From assembly GCF_036689815.1 (NCBI RefSeq), contig NZ_JBAHUR010000014.1, positions 36,539-100,538 on the forward strand: a stretch of 64,000 bases of DNA. Direction: 5' to 3'. Within the stretch, counting starts at the first letter, position 1; each line of letters starts with the position of its first letter. The notes under the pieces were generated by a model. The model did not search any database, was not told where the DNA came from, and was given only the letters and a program-made list of their open reading frames with translations. Below, in pieces: positions 8,206 to 17,284 of the stretch. A program made the position numbers and the translations under genes. The DNA comes from Magnetovibrio sp. PR-2. Lineage in GTDB: Bacteria > Pseudomonadota > Alphaproteobacteria > Rhodospirillales > Magnetovibrionaceae.

Positions 8206-8370
8206 GATCAATTCTCCTTCTAGGAACCAATGTCGTTGTTTAATGTTGATGTCATTGCTTCTCGCCACGCGGTCTCAAATGCCTAATCGACTTCAGGTTT
8301 ATCAACTGAAGGCATGTGGCGCTCTGGACGGCGCAAGCGCATAGTCGACCTCTGCCAACACGTCATCAAT

Positions 8371-10134
8371 TTAATTGGGTTGTTCACGCTGCATGCGTTC
8401 TCGTCGCCCCAAAAGTTTTTGGACCATACGAATGACGGTGCGAACGTTTCCATACTTAGCAAAGATGCCTTCCAAAAACATCACCTCAGCTTCACTGAGA
8501 TCAGGGATGAACCTATGATCAACACCGACTTCATCTGCAAAATCAGACCTAACCCCACCGATGATGGCGCGAAGATGTTCGGCTTCGGGTTTCGGCGTTT
8601 CGATCACGCGAAAGCGGTTCAGGAACGGCAGCGGCAAATGCGCAATGTCGTTGGCCGTGGCGACGAAATTGACGTAGGACAAATTGACGCCTGCCATCAG
8701 ACATTCGTCAAAGTATCCGGCTGCATTCTCCCGTTCCGTCATCATCAGCAATGTGGCGACCGGGTCGCCGTTGCGGCCATCGGCCTTGGTTTTATCTACT
8801 TCGTCAAAGACAAGAATGGGATTAGCGACTTTTGTCTCTGCGATTTTGTTGACGGGATAGCTTGGATTGGCAGACGACCAACCAAAACCTGTCCCCCTCA
8901 ACATCCGGTCGTCAGCCGCACCGGAAAGACTAAGCATGTCGGACGGGATGCCAAGAACCTTAGCCAGTCTTTGGACGAAACGTGTCTTACCTGTTCCCGG
9001 CGCGCCATGGATGAGCAAGGGCGGCAGACTGTATTCCCGCTGGCCGTACGATTGGCGAAGCACAAGGTCTTTACAGATGAGATCAATTGGTTGCTCCATC
9101 CAAGGAAACTCAGCCAACAACCGGTTACGTAGTTCGTCAACGGACACTTGCGGTTCCAGCAATTTCAAGGGTTCACGCATGACTGCAAAATCTTTCAGAA
9201 TACGTCGGCGCTCCCCAGACATGGCATCCGCAGAGGGCATGTTAGGTGCCAAGATCACATGGCCGTCCGGTACATATTGATCGTCGTTGGCAGGCGTCAT
9301 TTCGGTTGCATCAAGGCCGTCCAGCCGTGTGTGCAGATATTCATCGAGTGTGGAAGTATCCACCTCATTCAATTCAGCCTGTGCACCAGCGCGAAATGCA
9401 CGCACGAGCAACCGGGCTGCTCCACAGTCTGTGTCACGAGCGACCAGACCCGCCAAACGCGCCAGTACGGCGGAGCTCAATTTGTCATGAACAAGATACG
9501 AGAGCGCGCAGAACTGATCCGCATCGCCTGCAAGAGCTTTGTCCAAATCAGGGCTGTTATCATCACCGTCAAAAGCCCAGCCGTCACCGGCCTTTCGGTC
9601 TGCGTCGAGAATCTTGACGATCTGTTCCAAATCGTCCTCGTGCAAACTGTGTTCGAGCTCAGGAAGAATTTGGTTCGGCTCAGCACCTTCACGGAAAGCG
9701 TCACCCCACGGGTTCGCGTAAACTCGAATGACTGCCATCAGGTCATCGATGGATGGTCCGTTTAGTGTGCCAAACAGACGTACCAAAATAGCTTTGTGTG
9801 TGGCTTGTAGGTATGCGAGTTCATGTTTCGATAACTGCAGTTTTTTGTGCAGAGCGTAGGCCAGCATCAGGGCCGCGAGACGGATGTGCCTTTCCTCGAC
9901 AGCGCACGACACCCAAAAAAACCAGCGGACGTGCTTGGCATCTTCGATGTTGGCTCGTGCGTATTCCCCACCGGCTTCTTTGAGAGCATCCTTCAAACGC
10001 CCCGTCGGCATGGATCGCACATGGGTTTGGGTTGCGGGTTCTGCGAACAGTCGAATGATCTCAATGCAGTCATCATCCGACATTGTTTCGAGCGCCAGCG
10101 CTACGGCTGACGCGATTTCGTTGGGTGTCATCAT
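8371..10134 (-). CDS. AAA+ ATPase, Lon-like module with long helical N-terminus
   Basis: A 587-residue protein. Residues 1-360 are helical with no recognised domain. Residues about 370-560 form an AAA+ module: Walker A GAPGTGKT (377-384), Walker B ILVFDEVDK, a sensor-1 strand VNFVATANDI and an arginine-finger region LPFLNRFRVIE. The module resembles the Lon/MoxR ATPase core, but there is no protease domain, so it probably remodels or unloads a partner protein. It heads a leftward operon with a small ORF, two metallophosphoesterases and a 127-aa protein. The divergent XRE gene and a perfect inverted repeat lie upstream. Confidence 0.85.
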   Translation of the reverse strand: MMTPNEIASAVALALETMSDDDCIEIIRLFAEPATQTHVRSMPTGRLKDALKEAGGEYARANIEDAKHVRWFFWVSCAVEERHIRLAALMLAYALHKKLQLSKHELAYLQATHKAILVRLFGTLNGPSIDDLMAVIRVYANPWGDAFREGAEPNQILPELEHSLHEDDLEQIVKILDADRKAGDGWAFDGDDNSPDLDKALAGDADQFCALSYLVHDKLSSAVLARLAGLVARDTDCGAARLLVRAFRAGAQAELNEVDTSTLDEYLHTRLDGLDATEMTPANDDQYVPDGHVILAPNMPSADAMSGERRRILKDFAVMREPLKLLEPQVSVDELRNRLLAEFPWMEQPIDLICKDLVLRQSYGQREYSLPPLLIHGAPGTGKTRFVQRLAKVLGIPSDMLSLSGAADDRMLRGTGFGWSSANPSYPVNKIAETKVANPILVFDEVDKTKADGRNGDPVATLLMMTERENAAGYFDECLMAGVNLSYVNFVATANDIAHLPLPFLNRFRVIETPKPEAEHLRAIIGGVRSDFADEVGVDHRFIPDLSEAEVMFLEGIFAKYGNVRTVIRMVQKLLGRRERMQREQPN

Positions 10135-10320
10135 GTCTCACACTCCACTTAGCCTTCACAAACGCGAACACCCGCTGGAAGCGGGGGCGGACGTCATATG
10201 CGAAGGGTACGGAACGTGATCATGAATGAAGTGTGCCTGTGCCAGATTTTCGGAGGGGCTCAAAACGGCGCCATTTTGGATATAGAAAACGGCGTAGTTT
10301 TGAAACTGTTGGAACCATCA

Positions 10321-10364
10321 TAAAGGAACTAATTAAATCTTTCAAGAGATAATTAGTTCCTTTA
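10321..10364. promoter_or_regulatory. Perfect 15-bp inverted repeat, likely operator
   Basis: TAAAGGAACTAATTA and its exact reverse complement flank a 14-base spacer. It ends 34 bp before the start of the XRE gene and about 190 bp from the divergent AAA+ gene. There is no following T-run, so an operator fits better than a terminator. Confidence 0.6.
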
Positions 10365-10398
10365 TGGTGGGGTGCTCAACGTGACTGGAGAATATCGT

Positions 10399-10632
10399 AT
10401 GCTCACCGCCCCCCAAATCCGCGCCGCCCGAGCGCTTCTGGACTGGACGCAGCATGAACTCGCTGAACGATCATCTGTGTCCATATCTGTCGTGAAAAGA
10501 ATGGAAGTCGAGGGGCACGACCCGCGCACCAGCACTGTGCAGGCAATTCAGTCCGCACTGGAAAAAGGTGGTGTCGTCTTTGTTCCATCAGACGATCATG
10601 CAGGCGAAGGCGTGCGCATGAAGACGCCATAA
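10399..10632 (+). CDS. XRE-family helix-turn-helix regulator
   Basis: Seventy-seven residues from ATG 10399 (MLTAPQIRAARALLDWTQ). The HTH is visible as LDWTQHELAERSSVSISVVKR, followed by a short helical tail (TVQAIQSALEKGGVVFVPSD). This short architecture is common in alphaproteobacterial island and phage repressors. It lies just downstream of the perfect inverted repeat, which may be its own operator. A degraded second copy of its C-terminal part is found at 12307-12432. Confidence 0.85.
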   Translation: MLTAPQIRAARALLDWTQHELAERSSVSISVVKRMEVEGHDPRTSTVQAIQSALEKGGVVFVPSDDHAGEGVRMKTP

Positions 10633-10642
10633 AACGAAGCAA

Positions 10643-10996
10643 CTATTTGCTTTTTTTCGAGGCTTTCGTCTTGCACGTTTTGGCGATTGCATCCACGGCA
10701 GGTGCAACAAGCTCCAAAGCTTCTATGGGCATAGCCGAAATTGCCGAATTGATTTTGTCGATCTGCTTTTGCTTCGACTTCGGGGCTTTGTATTCCTCAT
10801 ACCCGAGCAGGATGTTTGGCGAGGTTTTCAGCACACCGCATATGCGCAACAGAGTCTGGTAGTCCGGCTCACGGATATTGTTGACGTAATTGCTATAGCG
10901 CGTTTGGGATAGCTCAAGACGTCGCGCGACTTCCGCATCTGAAAGCCCCAAGTCCTGCGCCCTAGCGCGCAATCTATTACCAAAATCAACAGCCAT
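10643..10996 (-). CDS. XRE-family helix-turn-helix repressor
   Basis: A protein of 117 residues starting at ATG 10996, preceded by AAAGGGG. The HTH spans about residues 11-40 (LGLSDAEVARRLELSQTRYSNYV), followed by a helical segment and a lysine-rich C-terminus (KTCKTKASKKSK). An in-frame extension upstream to 11074 covers the operator-like repeats and is unlikely to be translated. It converges on the other XRE gene (10 bp between stops) and diverges from the membrane protein at 11142. Confidence 0.85.
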   Translation of the reverse strand: MAVDFGNRLRARAQDLGLSDAEVARRLELSQTRYSNYVNNIREPDYQTLLRICGVLKTSPNILLGYEEYKAPKSKQKQIDKINSAISAMPIEALELVAPAVDAIAKTCKTKASKKSK

Positions 10997-11040
10997 ACCC
11001 CTTTGTCGCCGGATGATGGCCTTATTTCCAGCCACTAATC

Positions 11041-11073
11041 GTGTTGTTAATATAACACGTAATGTGTTACACA
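11041..11073. promoter_or_regulatory. Overlapping operator-like inverted repeats
   Basis: CGTGTT-N8-AACACG and AACAC-N5-GTGTT overlap in the space between the divergent XRE gene (start 10996) and the gene at 11142. This is the expected place for an autoregulatory operator. Confidence 0.5.
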
Positions 11074-11141
11074 TGTTTCGCTTTCCAATGGTCAGCCTCC
11101 CCGATACAGGAACAAACGTTTAACAATATGGAGTTTGATTT

Positions 11142-11747
11142 ATGACAATTCAGACACAGGTTTTAGCAGAGCCGACAAAGTTCAGCCTTGGCGGATTCAC
11201 TCCTTTATTGCCTGCAGTTTATTTATTGCTTGTATTCTCAGTGTTGGGAATCCCGCTCATTTTGGTCATTTTGATTGCACTCAAATTCTTGGAGAAGAAG
11301 CAAATCAGGGAAGTTCAAGAAAATGGCCTGCGGGCTTTTAAGAGCTTTGTTGGCGATCAAGCAAAATACATGGATGTAACTGAGGCAATCAGCAAAAAGA
11401 AAAACAGATGCCTTTCGCCGGCCGGTCTTGCCACTGATGGCAATAACATTTTTGTTTTGGATGATGGGGTCGGAGCGAAGATTCCGTGGGACCACGTTCG
11501 CAACTGGGGCTGGACCACGAGTGATGCGCCTGTGCGGTATGGGCGAACGGGATTCGGTGGTGTTGAAGATGTCGCTGTTAATCAACAAGAGGCTGTAAAA
11601 GCAATCCAAAGCAGCGGCTTCTTCGTATCCGTCTCTGATGTGGAAAAACCTCGATGGCAGTTTATGACGAAAGATGAAGACCTTCTCAACAAATGGATGG
11701 AAATCTTTACCCAAATTGATGAAGAGGCTCAGGCGAAGACAGCATAG
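11142..11747 (+). CDS. Hypothetical membrane protein
   Basis: A 201-residue protein from ATG 11142 with GGAG upstream. A long hydrophobic stretch at about residues 20-48 (LLPAVYLLLVFSVLGIPLI) is followed by lysine-rich sequence, so the bulk is probably cytoplasmic. The soluble part is globular with a WGWTTSDAPVRYGRTGFGG segment and no named domain. It is divergent from the XRE repressor and may be controlled by it. Confidence 0.65.
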   Translation: MTIQTQVLAEPTKFSLGGFTPLLPAVYLLLVFSVLGIPLILVILIALKFLEKKQIREVQENGLRAFKSFVGDQAKYMDVTEAISKKKNRCLSPAGLATDGNNIFVLDDGVGAKIPWDHVRNWGWTTSDAPVRYGRTGFGGVEDVAVNQQEAVKAIQSSGFFVSVSDVEKPRWQFMTKDEDLLNKWMEIFTQIDEEAQAKTA

Positions 11748-11939
11748 AAATATCCTTAGACCTCTCTTTTGATATTGACTTTTATCCTCGCGCTAGGTAT
11801 ATATACTTATTCGGTTTGAGTAGGCCTTTGTATTCCGTAGCCCTGCTTGTGCATTTCCTCAGGTCGATTGGGAATGCATCAAAGGCGAGCAGGGCAAGGT
11901 TGAGACCGAGCAAAGGATAACTCCAATCTAGATTGGTTC

Positions 11940-12310
11940 ACAAAAACTGATCGACAGTACAGACACCAAGGCCGCTAAGCGTGCAGCGCTTGATGAAATC
12001 TCGGACCGTCGTGCTGAAACTGATGAGACGAAAGTGGTGCTGGTTATACCCGGCGGTGAAACGGAACGGACGTTGACTTGCATGCCACCGTATTCTTTGC
12101 ACCAGCGGTAATAACTCTGTTCGGAAATGCCCAGTCGGCGACCGGGTCGTGACAAAAGACGGTACGATGGTCGTCAATTCCATCACATCAGAAAATGCCG
12201 CCCCTTCAACGCCGCTGTACAATTTCAAACTTACAGGCAATAAGCCCCACTATGTTGAATGTGAAGGAACATATTGGGACGATGGTTATGATCCGTACAT
12301 GAGCACTTAA
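11940..12310 (+). pseudogene. Gene debris interrupted by an IS3 OrfA fragment
   Basis: On the plus strand a fragment reads KLIDSTDTKAAKRAALDEIS up to about KVVLVIPGGETERTLT. It is broken near 12075 by a minus-strand piece of an IS3-family OrfA (GISEQSYYRWCKEYGG, about 12080-12155). An open frame of 53 codons resumes at 12149-12310 (VTKDGTMVVNS to YDPYMST). The parts look like one small gene split by an insertion sequence that has since decayed. Nothing else is seen between 11748 and 11940. Confidence 0.5.
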
Positions 12311-12432
12311 AGGCGATACAATCCGTGCTGGAAAAAGGCGGTGCCGAGTTTCTGCCGCCCTCACCTGAAATGGGGGAAGGTGTTAGATTCGCGCGCCCCC
12401 CCTTCAACAACTCAATAATTTTTTTCATATAG
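12307..12432 (+). pseudogene. C-terminal fragment of an XRE regulator
   Basis: The frame reads LKAIQSVLEKGGAEFLPPSP then EMGEGVRFARP. It matches the tail of the XRE gene at 10399 (VQAIQSALEKGGVVFVPSDD, GEGVRM). The HTH-coding part is missing, so this is a remnant of a duplicated or earlier regulator gene. Confidence 0.65.
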
Positions 12433-12493
12433 CCTTGTCCCTTGCCAGAGCCCGGGCCACCCTAACCAAATGGAAACTAGGAAAGGGCGCGAG

Positions 12494-13495
12494 ATGAGCA
12501 ATTTTCCAAAACAGACCAGGACCACACAAACGGAAGAAGACTACTACAAGACTTGTGAAACATTGTTTCTGCGTCACATGCGAGAGTGCCATCCTGAGAG
12601 CGAGCGCTTCGACCCTATTGCATTTGTTGAATGGCTTATTTCTTTGAAGCCAACACTCAAAGAGGCATCCTTTCGCAATTACAAGGCTTCGGTTTTGTTC
12701 GGGCTCAAGAATTTTGATGATGGGTCATCTTGTTTGGAGGAAGCAATTACAATCCTTCAACGCGAACCGCAGACAGGATGCCTGAAGGGGAAGTCGTATA
12801 AAACATCCAACAAGAAGGAAAAGAAATACCCGCCGAAGATTTTGGATCGCGTGCTGGATGAGTTGCTTCGCGATATTGGGAAATACAAATACAACCCTCA
12901 GCTAGTCTGCATTTTGATCGCTACCATTGCGGTAGGACTGCGCCCCGTTGAATGGGGAAAGACAGATATCCAGCAAAACGAAGAGACAGGGGAAAGGCTG
13001 CTCATCGTCAAAAACGCAAAGGCCACGAATGGTCGAGGAAATGGCGAAGATAGAGAAATCAACATCACCAATTTGCCGCCAGAAATCCATAAAGCCATCG
13101 AATATATTGTCGAGTTTGCAACAAACAGTGAAAACTGGGGACTGGAATATGATCGGATCTCCTGCCTACATGCCCGTCTACAAAAAAAGATTCGTCCGCG
13201 TGCAAGGACGAGCTACACGATCTATTCGGCACGCCACCAGTACATCGCAAACCTGAAACACTTAGGCGTCTTTGACGATATAGCCGATCTGGTTGGTCAC
13301 AAAGGAAAACGAACGGCAACTGAACATTATGGCCGTAAGCAAGCAGGTAAACTCAAAATCAGCAAACGACTTGATTATGAGTTATCGGTCGAGACGCGAC
13401 CTCGCCCGGCAATGGGAAAGGCTAGAAAATCGGGGATGGAGGATGTTTATAAAAGACAGGCCACCCGTGAAAGCCGCCTTTTTGAACCACGATAG
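12494..13495 (+). CDS. Tyrosine recombinase-like protein (phage integrase family)
   Basis: About 333 residues from ATG 12494 with AGGAAAGG upstream. The C-terminal half has the recombinase active-site elements: an Arg in VGLRPVEW, YTIYSARHQYIANL (R-H pair), LVGHKGKRTATEHYG (His and the Tyr nucleophile). The N-terminal part is a helical SAM-like domain. It is unlike the island integrase at 51053. No recombination site is evident beside it, so it may be cargo, a remnant of an older element or a regulator of inversion. A GGKARKSGMED-type tail follows the active site. Confidence 0.7.
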   Translation: MSNFPKQTRTTQTEEDYYKTCETLFLRHMRECHPESERFDPIAFVEWLISLKPTLKEASFRNYKASVLFGLKNFDDGSSCLEEAITILQREPQTGCLKGKSYKTSNKKEKKYPPKILDRVLDELLRDIGKYKYNPQLVCILIATIAVGLRPVEWGKTDIQQNEETGERLLIVKNAKATNGRGNGEDREINITNLPPEIHKAIEYIVEFATNSENWGLEYDRISCLHARLQKKIRPRARTSYTIYSARHQYIANLKHLGVFDDIADLVGHKGKRTATEHYGRKQAGKLKISKRLDYELSVETRPRPAMGKARKSGMEDVYKRQATRESRLFEPR

Positions 13496-13616
13496 ACATT
13501 ACGCCATTTCAAGATTACGCGAAGTACAACCTATCATTTTTGTCAGACTTGTCATGCTCACTTACGTGCGTTACCGTTCTTAACTTCGGTGGACAGCGCA
13601 AATAGGGGGCAGTCAA

Positions 13617-14591
13617 ATGCATTGGGGAAGCGGTTTCAGCGCACTTTTTCTTATGGCTATAGCTTGGTCATTCTCGCCTGTTTCAGATGCACATGCGACA
13701 GACTTAAATGACGTACTCCGTGAAGACGCACCCGGTATAGGCGGCTCTCAGGCATCGGTTTCCACTCAAAATCCCGATGCTGCTTTGGCCGTGGTTGCGC
13801 AAAAATATCAAGGCGCTGTTGGCCTCGTAACGGGAATTGGCGCGAAAGGAAAACGCATCCCGATCGGCACCGCCTGGGCCGTGGGGCCGAGCCGCTTTGT
13901 AACCAACGCGCACGTTACGGAATCCGTCAAGAAAATCCTAGAGGCTGGCATTGATGTTTATGTCTTGCTGAATCGTTCGCGAACAGCAAAATTAAAAGTT
14001 ATCTCTTTTTCTCAACATCCCAAATATGACGAAATACGTGTCAAAAAAACGGGGGCGAAGGCATTCGGCAACACTTACGATGTTGCGTTCATAGAGGTGG
14101 CTGGCAAAACCGACACCTATTTCCCCGTAGCCCATGAAAAGGAATTGCGTAGCATAACACCGGGATACCGCGTGGCCTATTTGGGCTTTCCAATGGAGGG
14201 TCTGGCCAACGGAAATGTAGACGTCTCGAACCCTTTGGCCACCATGCAGTCTGGCATTGTTTCATCTATGAGTGATTATTATTTTGGTGACAGTGGTTTT
14301 AAGAACAATGTCATCATTCGCCACAACCTTCCCCTTTCTGGCGGGGCGAGCGGAAGTCCACTGTTCAACGTACGTGGAGAAGTCATCGGCGTGATCTCAG
14401 CAGGGAATATGTCACGTTCTATTGAAATCGACGCCAAAACCAAGGATGTCCGGCTAGGCCGCACACCAAGCGCTGCCATGGTGAACTTTGCGCAACGCAT
14501 CGATTTGGTGCATGAAATTCCGGGATTTAGGGCTCCTCAAAGTCGACCCGCCACCTCAAAAGGCGCTGGAGATAAAGGTTTCAAGTGGTAA
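13617..14591 (+). CDS. Exported trypsin-like serine protease
   Basis: A 324-residue protein with an N-terminal signal peptide (cleavage near SDAHA). The S1 catalytic triad is complete: His99 in VTNAHV, Asp155 in YDVAFIEV and Ser246 in GGASGSPLF. The fold is that of periplasmic DegP-like proteases without a PDZ domain. It has a good ribosome-binding site (AGGGGG). It is the first gene of the long rightward block and precedes a caspase-like gene by 129 bp. A trypsin next to several caspase-like proteins suggests a proteolytic cascade in the periplasm; this is inference. Confidence 0.85.
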   Translation: MHWGSGFSALFLMAIAWSFSPVSDAHATDLNDVLREDAPGIGGSQASVSTQNPDAALAVVAQKYQGAVGLVTGIGAKGKRIPIGTAWAVGPSRFVTNAHVTESVKKILEAGIDVYVLLNRSRTAKLKVISFSQHPKYDEIRVKKTGAKAFGNTYDVAFIEVAGKTDTYFPVAHEKELRSITPGYRVAYLGFPMEGLANGNVDVSNPLATMQSGIVSSMSDYYFGDSGFKNNVIIRHNLPLSGGASGSPLFNVRGEVIGVISAGNMSRSIEIDAKTKDVRLGRTPSAAMVNFAQRIDLVHEIPGFRAPQSRPATSKGAGDKGFKW

Positions 14592-14720
14592 AACACCGTA
14601 CAATCCATCATTTCTATCAGTCTTCACACGTTTTTTACTAGTTGATATAGTGGCAGCAGTTTGTCTAGGTGAGATTTCACTAGAACGCTGGAGGGTGACA
14701 TACGTACAATTCTTCAAAAT

Positions 14721-16289
14721 GTGGTTCTTGGCATTGTGGCATTCGCGTTGTTGGCGCCGTTGAGTGCCATTGCTGAAACGGGCCGTGGTCTTGAAATCCG
14801 TTTAAAAGCTTCAGAGAAGAAAAACGCCCCTTATTCGGGGACTATGCAGCTTTATGGGGACTCGCACGCACTTGTCATTGGGATTGATCGGTACGTTGGA
14901 GGCTGGCCTCGCCTAAAGAATGCTGTCTCAGACGCACGTGCCGTCGCAGCTGCACTAAAAAATCAGGGGTTTAACGTAACGCTTAAGACTGATCTAAAGT
15001 CAGATGAATTGAGCAAAATATTAAAAGAATTTTTTGCCATCAAAGGTGCAGATCCAGAAGCTCGCCTGTTCTTTTGGTATGCAGGCCACGGACATACCAT
15101 TAATAATGAAGGTTACTTGGTTCCTGCCGATGCCCCTGCAGATACGAGTCCTGCTTTTAAAGTTGCAGCTCTACCCATGCGAGATTTCGGATCATTAATG
15201 CGTTTATCGGAATCTAAACACGTATTATCTGTTTTTGATTCCTGTTTTTCTGGAACCATTTTCCAAGCTCGCTCAGGCGCGGCGCCAAAAGCTATTACCC
15301 AGAAAACTTCCCGACCTGTCCGGCAATTTATTACCGCAGGGGATGCCGGTCAGTATGTGCGGGACGATGGTAGTTTTCGTGAATATTTTATCCGTGCAAT
15401 AACTGGGGATGAGGATTCCGATTTTAATAATGACGGCTATGTCACAGGTGAAGAACTCGGCCTGTTTTTGAACCAACAAATCACCTCCCTGACGACAGCG
15501 GCACAAACCCCGCAAGTCGGCAAACTTCATGACGTGCGTTTTAACCAAGGTGATTTTGTTTTTGCTTTGCCAGAAGAAAAAAGCTCTGCGCACCTGCAAT
15601 CTGTTCCAGCGCAATTCAATCCTGAAGTTGTTTTCTGGCAATCGATCCAGAACAGTAAAACTGGTGAGGACTACTGTGCTTATCTGAGCACCTATAAGGA
15701 CGGTAGTTTTGCGGCACTTGCTAAAGCACGTGCCAAACAGTTCTACGGGACTTGTTTGACCGGGGAAAAAAAACAAACGGCTTCATTATCACCGTCAATT
15801 CCTGTCGAACGTCCTCCTGCTATTCCCTCTAACTCCACCTTTCAAAGTTTAAACCAGACCATGTATACGGCGAAGAATTCACGTGTTCGTGAGACCCCTT
15901 CAGGTAAGCAGATAAGCACTTTGCTTGCAGGTAACAAAACTAAAGTTATAGGTAAAACTGAACATCGGGGAGAGGATTGGTACAAAGTCCGTTTGCAGAA
16001 TGGGACTGAGGGTTTCATCTATGGGTCTTTATTGACGGAAAGCTATCAGGCCCCGCGAAGTAATGATCGTCAAGAAATCGGTCGTGTAACTGAAACTTAT
16101 CCTAAATACGGGTATCTAGTCTTTAGAGATATGACAGGTCGTGCAAATGGGATGAGCAAAATTTATGCGCAGATATCAGCGGGTAATGTTGTAGAGCTTT
16201 CCATTGAAAAGCGGGTGGGTAACTTGGTGTCAGCCATTCCGAAAAAAGGGATGGATGGAATTCGCGTTGGAACGAAAATTGTAAAATAG
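14721..16289 (+). CDS. Exported caspase-like (C14) protein with SH3 domain
   Basis: A 522-residue protein from GTG 14721. A short hydrophobic N-terminus ends at SAIAE. The caspase domain (about 45-310) contains ALVIGIDRYVGGWPRLKNA, the catalytic His in WYAGHGH (H123) and Cys in VFDSCFSG (C175). Next comes a FWQSIQNSKTGEDYCAYL element found in many alphaproteobacterial caspases, then a bacterial SH3 domain (about 385-440, NSRVRETPSGKQISTL to YGSLL). A better-placed start may be ATA at 14700, 5 bases after GGAGG, which would add a charged signal N-terminus (IRTILQN). Members cleave after basic residues; the target is unknown. Confidence 0.85.
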   Translation: MVLGIVAFALLAPLSAIAETGRGLEIRLKASEKKNAPYSGTMQLYGDSHALVIGIDRYVGGWPRLKNAVSDARAVAAALKNQGFNVTLKTDLKSDELSKILKEFFAIKGADPEARLFFWYAGHGHTINNEGYLVPADAPADTSPAFKVAALPMRDFGSLMRLSESKHVLSVFDSCFSGTIFQARSGAAPKAITQKTSRPVRQFITAGDAGQYVRDDGSFREYFIRAITGDEDSDFNNDGYVTGEELGLFLNQQITSLTTAAQTPQVGKLHDVRFNQGDFVFALPEEKSSAHLQSVPAQFNPEVVFWQSIQNSKTGEDYCAYLSTYKDGSFAALAKARAKQFYGTCLTGEKKQTASLSPSIPVERPPAIPSNSTFQSLNQTMYTAKNSRVRETPSGKQISTLLAGNKTKVIGKTEHRGEDWYKVRLQNGTEGFIYGSLLTESYQAPRSNDRQEIGRVTETYPKYGYLVFRDMTGRANGMSKIYAQISAGNVVELSIEKRVGNLVSAIPKKGMDGIRVGTKIVK

Positions 16290-16367
16290 TAGCTTGCCAA
16301 AGTCTGATAGTTCGTGAGGTTTTGCCAGAGACTAACAGTCATCAGACACAACATTGAAACGTAGAAG

Positions 16368-16493
16368 ATGGACCCAGAAGCCATCAACAAAACTGTTGCA
16401 AAGATGCCTGAAAGTGGGGTGAGTCTATTTAAGGCCGCTTTTAAATCCATTGGCGGGAAGCACAGTGATCATCGAGAATTGCACCGTAAATAA
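16368..16493 (+). CDS. Possible small ORF in the 16290-16676 gap
   Basis: Forty-one codons from ATG 16368 (MDPEAINKTVAKMPESGVSL, then FKAAFKSIGGKHS). The ribosome-binding site is weak (GTAGAAG), and it may be a remnant. Nothing else was seen in the 387 bp between the caspase gene and the lipoprotein gene. Confidence 0.25.
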   Translation: MDPEAINKTVAKMPESGVSLFKAAFKSIGGKHSDHRELHRK

Positions 16494-16676
16494 GGGGATG
16501 ATCAACGCGCTCACTGCTCCCCCTCTGGCTCCGATGATTGTTGTTGGATACAAACCAGAAACCACTTTATACAATGAGCGTCATCTTCCTCCTGCTATTT
16601 ATGATAGGTTGTATTATCTTTTATGTTCCGTATTGTATTGTTTCTATACTGATTAAGTTTGAATTGCGGGGGCATT

Positions 16677-17222
16677 ATGAGTGGAAAAAGTTTTTTAAAG
16701 TTAATTGCTTTGGGTTTAGCCGGGGGTGGTTTGGTTGCATGTCAGACAGTTGCGCCAGTTCAAATCGACTTAGAGCGTGTTGAATTAATGCCTCATAGTG
16801 TTGCCAAAAAAATATTAGTAGACGCAAGAAAAGACCCTCTTTGGCGGGAGCGCGTATCTAAGGATCAAAATCGCCCATCAGGCGCTTGCTATTTTTTTGA
16901 AGAGGGTGTTATGGGCATCCTCCATGACGAAGGGAAAGGCAATTTTATTAATAATGATAAACGCCCATACTCTGAACTAAGTGCTGTAATTGGACAATTT
17001 GAAGAAATAATGATTACTGACCTGAGGTATGGGCAGCAGATGCCATGCCGAGTTTCTGTGTGGAATCCCAAAAACCCTGACAGCAAGCGCCTTGTTGAAG
17101 AAATGGTGTCTGCAATGAAATCTCTAGGGGTAAGGATTAATCAAAAATCCACTTACTGCGGATCCTATGTAAAATTTCATAGTACTGGTAATTACTTCAT
17201 TGTGAATGAATGTAGTGATTAA
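16677..17222 (+). CDS. Lipoprotein of unknown function
   Basis: A protein of 181 residues from ATG 16677, with GGGGG just upstream. The signal peptide ends in a lipobox, GGGLVACQ, so the mature N-terminus should be a lipidated Cys. The mature protein starts VAPVQIDLERVELMPHSVAKKIL. The motif IDxxRxxLMPxxVAKxxL is shared with the next gene, so the two are paralogues. Three further cysteines lie in the body. No named domain. Confidence 0.7.
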   Translation: MSGKSFLKLIALGLAGGGLVACQTVAPVQIDLERVELMPHSVAKKILVDARKDPLWRERVSKDQNRPSGACYFFEEGVMGILHDEGKGNFINNDKRPYSELSAVIGQFEEIMITDLRYGQQMPCRVSVWNPKNPDSKRLVEEMVSAMKSLGVRINQKSTYCGSYVKFHSTGNYFIVNECSD

Positions 17223-17284
17223 GTGTGGCTGCTGCTTTGTGACTTACAGAAATTGAGAATTTTGAAGTATCTATGGAGGACGGA

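Noticed and set aside
8314..9132. Long plus-strand open frame across the AAA+ gene
   Set aside because: It is antisense to the ATPase motifs and has no ribosome-binding site or recognisable protein features.
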